Source of the DNA: SLNP01 sp964446435 | GTDB taxonomy: Bacteria > Bacteroidota > Bacteroidia > Bacteroidales > VadinHA17 | DNA length: 31,022 nucleotides | Direction of reading: 5' to 3' | NCBI GenBank assembly: GCA_964446435.1 | Contig: CAYUOS010000021.1 | Coordinates: 1 to 31,022, forward strand | Shown here: positions 7,306 through 13,811 of the stretch, piece after piece | How the letters are laid out: each line of letters opens with the position of its first letter | How positions within the stretch are numbered: position 1 is the first letter of the stretch | The notes under the pieces: model-generated | What the model was told of the DNA's origin: nothing | What the model saw: only the letters and a program-made list of their open reading frames with translations | Databases searched by the model: none | Program-made: the position numbers and the translations under genes

Positions 7306-9027
7306 TTAAAGTAAAACATCCCTGGGAGAATATTTCGTGTAAAAAGCTTTCTTCTCCTTCAGGTCTTTATCCCCCTTCTCAGTATCAGCATAGAATGATA
7401 GCAGGACGGGTGACTTCGAGGCAACGGTTACAGCCTCAGCCTCCTCAGCCTGCCAGATGATTCTGGCCCGGTTCCTGATTATCTCCTTTGTAGATGAGAA
7501 TGAGAGCCCGCCGCCATTAATGCAGCCTCCCGGACAAACCATAACCTCTACCAGATCATATTTATGACCGGCAGCGATACGGCTTTCGAGCTTCTGCAGG
7601 GAGGTCAACCCGTCGACCACCGCAAAATTGTAACTCTCACCACCAATCTCCGCGGTAAATTCCCTGAATCCCGATGCCGACCTCACTTTTCGGAACAAAG
7701 CCTGATCGGTAGCTTTCATGCCACTCAAATGATTCATCGATCTTACTACTGCTTCGGTATACCCACCCGAAACCTCGGCCAGAAGAGCGGCAGAACTTCG
7801 CATATCCATCGGATCATCGGCCGGTTCCTCCGTGGCATTGCTGATATCAATCCCGAACAACCTGATAAGCCGTACAAGCTCCATTACTGTCAGAACCGAA
7901 TCAACATCACTAACCCCTTTTCTTGTCATTCCGTCGCGTTTGGCCTCAAACTTCATTGCAATGCAAGGAGTTACCGAAACACTGAATATCTTCTCGGCGT
8001 CTACCTTCCTCTTTGACGGTATGTAGGTTTTAATGAGAGTACCGGCAATCTGCTGGGGAGATTTAAGTGGAGAGAGAGAATCAAGAGTGGCAGGCAAAAA
8101 TTGCTCGGCATACTTTACCCAGGCCGGACAGGCTGACAGGTAGAGAGGTTTGTCAGCTCCCTCCACTCTTCTGGCTGTTATTGTTGATGCAATCTCATGT
8201 ATATAGAGATCGGTAGCCGACCCGGTATTGAAAACAAGGTCGAAGCCCATTTTCCTGAGAACCGAATTCAGAATCCTGTCGAAACCTTTTGTATACTTCA
8301 CACCAAGGGCATCTGCAACGGCAAAAGGAACAATGGGAGAATACTGTATTACCCTGGTAACATCGCTGTTATTAAGATATTCCAGCACCTCGTTGGTATT
8401 GTGCTTCTCATGAAGTGCGCCGGTAGGACAAACCAGCACGCACTGTCCGCAGTTTATACAGCTTGAGAAGTTGAAATCACGGTTCATTGCTGTGCCAATG
8501 TGTGTCTTCCTTCCTCTGTTGAGGAAGTCAAGAGTGGTAGCTGTAATCAGTTCCTCACAGACTCTGACGCAACGGCCGCACAGAATGCATTTTGAGAGTT
8601 CCCTGACTATCGCCGGACTTGACTGGTCGAGCCTCATCTTAATCTTTCTTCCCCTTATGCGTCTTTCTGTTATGTTCAGTTCCTCTGAAAGCTTCTGCAA
8701 CTCGCAGTTAAGGTTGCGGTCGCAATAGAGGCAATCATCGGGATGGTTCGAGAGAAGCAGTTCGACAATTGTCTTCCTTGCTTTTATGACACGCGGTGAG
8801 TGGGTCCTTATCTTCATCCACTCCTCTACCGGCTGTGAACATGCAGTGACAAGCCTCTCACGACCATCTACTTCAACAACGCACATCCGGCACGCTCCGG
8901 TAGGAGAAAACTCCTTCATCCGGCACAGGGTCGGTATCAGTATCCCGTTGCGGTTCAATGCAGAAAGAATGGTCTCACCCTTCTCCGCATTGATCTTCCT
9001 GTTATTTACCTCTATAGTGAATTGCAT
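7306..9027 (-). CDS. hydA: HydA-like [FeFe] hydrogenase subunit with altered active-site residues
   Basis: The fold and cofactor pattern are those of the HydA subunit of trimeric NAD(P)-linked HydABC enzymes. They comprise a plant-type [2Fe-2S] (C35, C46, C49, C63), the His-Cys3 [4Fe-4S] (H95, C99, C102, C108), two [4Fe-4S] motifs (C147-C157 and C190-C200) and an H-domain from about 225. The H-cluster ligands are kept (C300, C355, C498, C502). The L1 motif, normally TSCCPAW, reads LSACPAW (A299). L2, normally MPCxxKK, reads TPCIAMKFE (M358). The helix normally reading MEEASE is HEIASTI, so both relay glutamates are replaced (I279, T282). It lies 5 bp after hydB and 12 bp before the H-domain kinase. 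It may be a very slow or biased enzyme, a sensor, or an electron-transfer subunit. The frame is intact over 573 aa, so it is not a decayed pseudogene. Confidence 0.9.
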   Translation of the reverse strand: MQFTIEVNNRKINAEKGETILSALNRNGILIPTLCRMKEFSPTGACRMCVVEVDGRERLVTACSQPVEEWMKIRTHSPRVIKARKTIVELLLSNHPDDCLYCDRNLNCELQKLSEELNITERRIRGRKIKMRLDQSSPAIVRELSKCILCGRCVRVCEELITATTLDFLNRGRKTHIGTAMNRDFNFSSCINCGQCVLVCPTGALHEKHNTNEVLEYLNNSDVTRVIQYSPIVPFAVADALGVKYTKGFDRILNSVLRKMGFDLVFNTGSATDLYIHEIASTITARRVEGADKPLYLSACPAWVKYAEQFLPATLDSLSPLKSPQQIAGTLIKTYIPSKRKVDAEKIFSVSVTPCIAMKFEAKRDGMTRKGVSDVDSVLTVMELVRLIRLFGIDISNATEEPADDPMDMRSSAALLAEVSGGYTEAVVRSMNHLSGMKATDQALFRKVRSASGFREFTAEIGGESYNFAVVDGLTSLQKLESRIAAGHKYDLVEVMVCPGGCINGGGLSFSSTKEIIRNRARIIWQAEEAEAVTVASKSPVLLSFYADTEKGDKDLKEKKAFYTKYSPRDVLL

Positions 9028-9032
9028 AATCT

Positions 9033-10967
9033 CTATTTCACCGATATTGCACTGAACTTACAAACATCATAGCATACCCCGCAACCAATACATTTGTCCT
9101 CAACTATGAAGAAAGGCTGCAGTCTTGTCCCGTAAATGGCATTCACCGGGCATTTTGTTGCACAGACAGTACAGCCTGTACACTTTTCAACATCAATAAC
9201 AAAGGTTCTTAAACCTCGGCATACATTTGCCCGGCACTTTCTGTCAAAGATATGCTCCTCGAACTCCTCCCTGTAGTTGGTCATGGCACTCAGGAACGGG
9301 TTGGGAGCATTCTGACCCAGGCCACAGAGTGATGTATCTTTCATAACCGAAGCTATTGCCTCGAGCTGCATAACCCCCTTGAATCGTTCGAGTGTGGTAC
9401 CGGCATCATCATTTGCGGGTCTCTTAACAACACCATCAAGAATCTCAAGCATTCTGCCCGTACCCTCGCGGCATGGAATGCACTTGCCGCAACTCTCATG
9501 GTGCATGAAATCCATATAATACCTGACCAGATCGACCATACAGGTAGATTCATCTATTATGATGAAGCTGCCTGCTCCCAGGCCCGAATTGATCTTCTTC
9601 AGGTCATCGAAATCAATTCTGGTCTCAAGCTGATCCTCCGTAATGAATGTTCCGGTTGAACCACCCAGCTGAAGTGCCTTGAATTCCTTGCTCTCTTTTA
9701 TACCACCGGCAATACCGTCTATTATCTCCCTGAGAGTAGTTCCCATCTCCACCTCCACTATTCCTGTCAGCCTTGCCTTTCCGGCCAGGGCAAAAATCTT
9801 GGTACCACTGCTGCCTTCTGTCCCCAGGTTCCTGAACCATTCCGGACCGTTCTTCATGATCAGAGGCACATTCATAAGTGTCTCTACGTTGTTGATTATG
9901 GTTGGTTTGCCGAACAGGCCTGATGTGGCCGGGTATGGGGGTTTTAGTTCAGGCATGCCTCTTCTCCCCTCCAGCGATCCGATCAGAGCAGTCTCCTCAC
10001 CGCACACAAATGCACCCGCGTCAACAGAGACGACTATTTCAAGATTGAATCCGCTCGAGAATATGTTGTGCCCGAGTAAACCGTAGTCGCGGGCCTGCTC
10101 AAGTGCCTTCCTGAAGGTGTTTATGGCATGGTCGGCGCCCGACCTGATGAAGATGTAAGCTGTGGTAGCACCGATGCCATACGCGGCTATCGACATGCCC
10201 TCTATGAACCGGTGAGGATCGCTCTCCATGATGGTTCTGTCGGTATACCCACCCGGATCGCTCTCTTTGGCATTACATATCAGATATTTATTTGACGCTG
10301 AAGTATTAAGCGCATACTTCCATTTCAATCCGGTCGGGAAGCCACCTCCGCTCCTGCCACGCAGATTGCTGTTCTCAACAATCTCGCAAACCTCCTCAGG
10401 GGTGTAATTCCGTATTGTCTTTACCAGCGTCCTGTAACCACCCCTTGCTATGTATTCGGCAATGCTGCCCGGATCATAACAGCCGCAGTTGCTCAGCACA
10501 ATTCTTTTTTGAAGTGCAAAATAGGGATGGTCCTCGACAAAGGGTATTCCGTGCCAGGTCTCAAATCCTCTCGAACCCAACTGCCCCACTAGATCTTCAT
10601 CAGGTATATCATTATGAAAGACCGAATTCAGCAGCGAATCTACCTTGTCTTCGGTTATATTCCTGAATACCAGCTTATTTTTCCCGGGCAATTGTATACA
10701 TACGAGAGGCTCATAGTTAGCCGGTCCGTTACACCCTGTATTTACTACATCGGCTTCGGTATTCATTTCGGCAATATGGTCCCTCACAGCCTTGTCGGTT
10801 TTGCCTGAACCGGCAATAATGCTGCTTGTACCGGAGGATATGTAGATAACCGGGCGGCTGACTCTCTCCCTCCTGATAAGTTGCAGTTCTTTCTCTGCAT
10901 CATGAGGAATGGTATCGCTGCCTGCAAGCAGTATCCGGGTAACAAGAAAGTTCTTAAGATCCTCCAT
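9033..10967 (-). CDS. hydB: HydB-like NAD(P)H/FMN subunit (NuoF family), N-terminal Fe-S site lost
   Basis: The 644-residue protein has the HydB layout: an N-terminal thioredoxin-like domain (about 38-115), a NuoF flavin/NAD core (about 160-540) and a C-terminal two-cluster ferredoxin. The core keeps GRSGGGFPTGLKW, the GAFVCGEETALIGSLEGRRG NAD/FMN loop, and the [4Fe-4S] motif ESCGKCIPCREGT with the later SLCGLG. The C-terminal clusters are CTGCTVCATKCP and CIGCGVCYDVCK. In the N-terminal domain the normal CxGTGC reads SSGTSS (S44, S49) and the normal TGCxGRC reads TGCNGPA (C79, A83), so only one of four [2Fe-2S] ligands remains. It lies between hydC (11 bp upstream) and hydA (5 bp downstream). 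Expected role: NADH oxidation with electron transfer to HydA, though the missing cluster may change routing. Confidence 0.92.
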   Translation of the reverse strand: MEDLKNFLVTRILLAGSDTIPHDAEKELQLIRRERVSRPVIYISSGTSSIIAGSGKTDKAVRDHIAEMNTEADVVNTGCNGPANYEPLVCIQLPGKNKLVFRNITEDKVDSLLNSVFHNDIPDEDLVGQLGSRGFETWHGIPFVEDHPYFALQKRIVLSNCGCYDPGSIAEYIARGGYRTLVKTIRNYTPEEVCEIVENSNLRGRSGGGFPTGLKWKYALNTSASNKYLICNAKESDPGGYTDRTIMESDPHRFIEGMSIAAYGIGATTAYIFIRSGADHAINTFRKALEQARDYGLLGHNIFSSGFNLEIVVSVDAGAFVCGEETALIGSLEGRRGMPELKPPYPATSGLFGKPTIINNVETLMNVPLIMKNGPEWFRNLGTEGSSGTKIFALAGKARLTGIVEVEMGTTLREIIDGIAGGIKESKEFKALQLGGSTGTFITEDQLETRIDFDDLKKINSGLGAGSFIIIDESTCMVDLVRYYMDFMHHESCGKCIPCREGTGRMLEILDGVVKRPANDDAGTTLERFKGVMQLEAIASVMKDTSLCGLGQNAPNPFLSAMTNYREEFEEHIFDRKCRANVCRGLRTFVIDVEKCTGCTVCATKCPVNAIYGTRLQPFFIVEDKCIGCGVCYDVCKFSAISVK

Positions 10968-10978
10968 CTGAGAGCCGA

Positions 10979-11461
10979 TTAATCATTCTCAACTATATGC
11001 TTCATTTTCTTTATCATGGCAGGAATATGGTCATTGGTCACTCCTGTATGATACTCTCCGTTAACTTCAATAACCGGACCGTTGCTGCAGCTTCCCATGC
11101 AGGTCACAATCTCATAGCTGAACCTTCCGTCACGTGTCGTCTGCCCTGGTTCAATTCCAAGCTCCTCCCTGAGTGCTGAAATCAGCGAACCAGACCCATT
11201 CATGAAACATGTGGTTCCATGGCAGATGCGGAAGTGCATTTTGCCCGTCGGGAAAAACCGAAACTGGTCATAGAAGGTGGCAAGGCCATAAATCTTGGTT
11301 GTGCTGATACCCAGCATTTTTCCAAGCCTTACAATAGCATCCTCCGAAATATACCCGGCCTCCTTCTGAATTTCCTGCAGAATCGGGATAAGATTCTCTT
11401 TGCGTGGTTGCCGGTATCGGGCAAACACCTCATTTACAACATCTTTTTTTTCCCTATCCAT
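10979..11461 (-). CDS. hydC: HydC, NuoE-like [2Fe-2S] subunit
   Basis: This 160-residue protein of the NuoE/24-kDa family has an N-terminal helical part (about 1-60) and a thioredoxin-like [2Fe-2S] domain. All four ligands are present: C80 and C85 in CHGTTC, and C121 and C125 in CMGSCSNGPVI. In HydABC enzymes this subunit docks on HydB and carries a single [2Fe-2S] cluster. Unlike its partners HydA and HydB it shows no missing ligand. It is the first gene of the minus-strand cluster, with a TAnnTTTG promoter element 24 bp upstream and Rex-like boxes beyond that. Confidence 0.94.
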   Translation of the reverse strand: MDREKKDVVNEVFARYRQPRKENLIPILQEIQKEAGYISEDAIVRLGKMLGISTTKIYGLATFYDQFRFFPTGKMHFRICHGTTCFMNGSGSLISALREELGIEPGQTTRDGRFSYEIVTCMGSCSNGPVIEVNGEYHTGVTNDHIPAMIKKMKHIVEND

Positions 11462-11484
11462 CGAGAGATATTTTCTGTAACATA

Positions 11485-11492
11485 CAAATATA
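11485..11492 (-). promoter_or_regulatory. Candidate -7 element for the hydC operon
   Basis: Read on the minus strand this is TATATTTG, a full match to the Bacteroidota -7 consensus TAnnTTTG, with its 3' end 23 bp before the hydC ATG. A TTG at 11519-11517 could act as -33 but at somewhat long spacing. The Rex-like boxes lie just upstream. Confidence 0.4.
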
Positions 11493-11501
11493 ATATATTT
11501 A

Positions 11502-11519
11502 TTGTTATTATTTGAACAA
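11502..11519. promoter_or_regulatory. Candidate Rex operator 1 in the divergent promoter region
   Basis: TTGTTATTATTTGAACAA matches TTGTTAANNNNTTAACAA at 12 of 14 specified bases. With its flanking A and T it forms an inverted repeat with 6-bp arms (ATTGTT and AACAAT). It lies between the two divergent candidate -7 elements, as expected for a repressor acting on both operons. Confidence 0.5.
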
Positions 11520-11536
11520 TGTTATTTTTATAACAG
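11519..11536. promoter_or_regulatory. Candidate Rex operator 2, abutting operator 1
   Basis: ATGTTATTTTTATAACAG contains the perfect inverted repeat TGTTAT-TTTT-ATAACA (11520-11535) and matches the Rex consensus at 10 of 14 specified bases. It lies directly against the plus-strand -7 element at 11537, so protein bound here would block that promoter. Confidence 0.4.
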
Positions 11537-11544
11537 TAAATTTG
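11537..11544 (+). promoter_or_regulatory. Candidate -7 element for the plus-strand HydS operon
   Basis: TAAATTTG is a full match to TAnnTTTG, with a TTTG at 11511-11514 as a possible -33 element 22 bp upstream. It would give a leader of about 90 bases before the ATG at 11646. Confidence 0.4.
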
Positions 11545-11645
11545 CAAACATATTTTCGACTGTCAGAAAGTTGGTTATAAGTAATTTTGATTAACTTTAC
11601 TGTTCGGTCACGCTATTAGTGCCAGGAAACAGATCAGGGAGAGGA

Positions 11646-11900
11646 ATGAAGAAGAGATACGAGATACAGGTTTGCCTTGGCAGTTCGTGTTTCTCGAGGG
11701 GAAACAAGGAGTTGGTCAGGTATATTACCGGGTATCTGAAAAAGAATCATCTCGACGACAGGGTGGTATTCAGGGGTGCCAGGTGCATGGGGCAATGCAG
11801 CGAGGGGCCCGTGATTTTAATTAATGACAGGCTTGTGAAGAATATCGAACAGCCGGAGATTGAGTCGATACTCGATGAAGAGTACGGTAACCTAATCTAA
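11646..11900 (+). CDS. Small thioredoxin-like [2Fe-2S] ferredoxin
   Basis: With the ATG at 11646 this is an 84-residue protein starting MKKRYEIQVCLGSSC. A GTG at 11619 in the same frame would add nine residues, but the ATG is preferred because it follows a purine-rich AGGGAGAGGA and matches the usual start of the family. The four [2Fe-2S] ligands are C10 and C15 (CLGSSC) and C47 and C51 (CMGQC), the same spacing as NuoE/HydC without the helical domain. It is the first gene of the plus-strand operon, 13 bp before the H-cluster PAS protein. It is therefore probably the electron donor or acceptor for that protein. I recall a similar small protein beside the Thermotoga hydrogenase cluster but cannot check it here. 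Confidence 0.85.
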   Translation: MKKRYEIQVCLGSSCFSRGNKELVRYITGYLKKNHLDDRVVFRGARCMGQCSEGPVILINDRLVKNIEQPEIESILDEEYGNLI

Positions 11901-11913
11901 TCTTAAGCGAATC

Positions 11914-13794
11914 ATGCAAAACACCCGACAAGAGATATATATAAACGACCAGAAGTGCCGCAACTCATACTCCTGCATAAGGGTCTGTCCCGTAAATGCA
12001 ATTGAGGTAAGGTCAGACCGCAAGCACCCGGTGATAATAGACGACAGGTGCATCGGGTGCGGATTATGCTATATATCATGCAAACCATCTGCCATTGAGT
12101 TCAGGGACTCCATTACCCACGTCAGGGAACTGTTGGCGTCTGACAGGAAGACAGCTGCCCTGATAGCCCCAAGCATTGCCTCGGAGTTTGAAGATATTAC
12201 AGATTACAGGAAGTTCGTTGGGATGATCAGGTCGATGGGATTTGACTATGTGTATGAGAACTCATTTGGAGTAGACCTGGTTGCGGAGGCTTACGCAAGG
12301 CTCTTCAGGCAAGCTGGCGGGAAATATTACATCACGGCAAACTGTCCGGCCATCGTAAAAATGATCGAAAGACACCACCCCGATCTTGCCGGCAACCTTG
12401 CACCGCTGGTATCTCCGATGATAGCCTCGGCGCTGGTGGTAAATAAGATACACAACGGTGAAATTGCCTGTGTGTTTATCGGGCCATGCATAGATGCAAA
12501 GGATGAAGCTCTTCAGTATGATGGAGGAAAGCTGCTAGAGGGTGTGCTTACATTCATTGAACTGAGGCAGATGTTCGACCAGATGAAGATACAGGAGAGG
12601 CAGGTAACAATGTCTGAGTTCGACCCGCCGCATGGCAACTGGGGAGCACTCTATCCTCTGCCCGCAGGTATAATACAGGCCGGGGGAATAAAGAGGGATC
12701 TTGCTACCAGCGAAGTTATAACAGCTTCAGGTAAGGAAGATGTAATGGCTGCCGTGAATGAGTTTGACAAATACATTGATACAATCAACCATCATTTCAA
12801 CCTATTCTTCTGCGAGGGATGCCTGCTCGGTCCGGGCATGGAATCACACACAGACAGATTCAAGAAGAGAGCCCTGGTGAGAAAATACGCCCTCAAGAGG
12901 GTCGGACTGATCGATAAGGAGCAGTGGACGAAAGATATGAAGAGATGGTCAGAACTCGATTTCACCCGGACCTTTGTGCCGAAAGACCAGACCATTCCCG
13001 AACCACCCGAGGAGACAGTAAAGGAGGTGCTCAAGATAATCGGCAAGGAGGATATAGATGAGGAGATTGATTGCGGAGCATGTGGCTATATGTCATGCCG
13101 CGATTTTGCGGTTACAGTGGCCAAGGGACTCGCGGTTCCTGAAATGTGCCACACCTTCAACCTGAGGAACAAGCAGGAGTATATTGAAACGCTGAGGCAA
13201 ACCAACAAGAAACTGGCCGACACCAAGAAGGCCCTGAAGGACTCGCAGGAGAATGCCTTGAGAGAAAAGGAGATAGCACAGAATGCATCTGACATGATGC
13301 ACAATATGCTCGAAAAACTGCCCAGCGGGGTCATTATTGCCGACAGCGGTTTGAAGATTCTGCATTCAAATCAGGCTTTCATCAATATTATAGGTGAGGA
13401 TGCAAAGGCCATTGCTGATATCATACCCGGACTTACGGGGGCCGATCTCAAGACGCTGCTTCCGTTCAGCGTGTACAATATGTTCACCTTTGTGATCAGG
13501 GAGAATGAACCGGTAATCAGCAGGGATGTTCCGTATGAAGACAAGATGCTCAATATTTCAGTCTTTCCGATAAGGCAGAACAAGATTGCCGGGGCAATTA
13601 TCAGGGACCTCTATTCACCTGAGGTACAGCGTGAAGAGACCATCAACCGAATCAGCGACGTGATTGACAAGAATCTCGAGATGGTGCAGAAGATAGGATT
13701 CCTGCTTGGAGAAGGCGCATCAGAAACAGAGCGGATGCTGAATTCCATAATCGACTCCTACACCAGGGGTAAGGGCACAGAGAAGAAGGGTTAG
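11914..13794 (+). CDS. HydS-type H-cluster-domain sensory protein with PAS domain
   Basis: The order is two ferredoxin-like [4Fe-4S] motifs, an H-domain (about 75-350), a four-Cys Fe-S domain (C387, C390, C395, C412), a coiled coil (about 420-465) and PAS (about 465-565). No kinase follows; the gene 17 bp downstream encodes a SpoIIE/PP2C phosphatase, as in sensory group C hydrogenases linked to phosphatases. Departures from its paralogue at 5332-7293 are clear. The first [4Fe-4S] motif is C15, S18, C21, C25, so one Cys is Ser. L1 reads TANCPAI (N143 at the relay-Cys position, ligand C144). L2 reads GPCIDAK, with A195 where Lys is expected. L3 reads FFCEGC (F299, C300, C303), so the usual C-x3-C spacing is C-x2-C. 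Cofactor content is therefore uncertain. Confidence 0.88.
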   Translation: MQNTRQEIYINDQKCRNSYSCIRVCPVNAIEVRSDRKHPVIIDDRCIGCGLCYISCKPSAIEFRDSITHVRELLASDRKTAALIAPSIASEFEDITDYRKFVGMIRSMGFDYVYENSFGVDLVAEAYARLFRQAGGKYYITANCPAIVKMIERHHPDLAGNLAPLVSPMIASALVVNKIHNGEIACVFIGPCIDAKDEALQYDGGKLLEGVLTFIELRQMFDQMKIQERQVTMSEFDPPHGNWGALYPLPAGIIQAGGIKRDLATSEVITASGKEDVMAAVNEFDKYIDTINHHFNLFFCEGCLLGPGMESHTDRFKKRALVRKYALKRVGLIDKEQWTKDMKRWSELDFTRTFVPKDQTIPEPPEETVKEVLKIIGKEDIDEEIDCGACGYMSCRDFAVTVAKGLAVPEMCHTFNLRNKQEYIETLRQTNKKLADTKKALKDSQENALREKEIAQNASDMMHNMLEKLPSGVIIADSGLKILHSNQAFINIIGEDAKAIADIIPGLTGADLKTLLPFSVYNMFTFVIRENEPVISRDVPYEDKMLNISVFPIRQNKIAGAIIRDLYSPEVQREETINRISDVIDKNLEMVQKIGFLLGEGASETERMLNSIIDSYTRGKGTEKKG

Positions 13795-13811
13795 AACAGA
13801 TTCGGGCAAAA

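Noticed and set aside
7306..9027. HydA as a pseudogene
   Set aside because: The frame is intact, all accessory Fe-S ligands and the four H-cluster ligands are kept, and the gene is tightly packed in an operon. The changes look selective, not random decay.
9625..9840. Many antisense or shifted-frame open frames of 60-190 codons inside the hydrogenase genes (this one and others such as 6076-6633)
   Set aside because: They have no family resemblance and overlap genes with clear motifs in the main frame.
7306..10967. HylABC-type hydrogenase-like subunits of formate dehydrogenases
   Set aside because: Those HydA-like subunits lack the H-domain ligands as I know them, whereas this one keeps all four cluster cysteines. 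No formate dehydrogenase gene is in the window.
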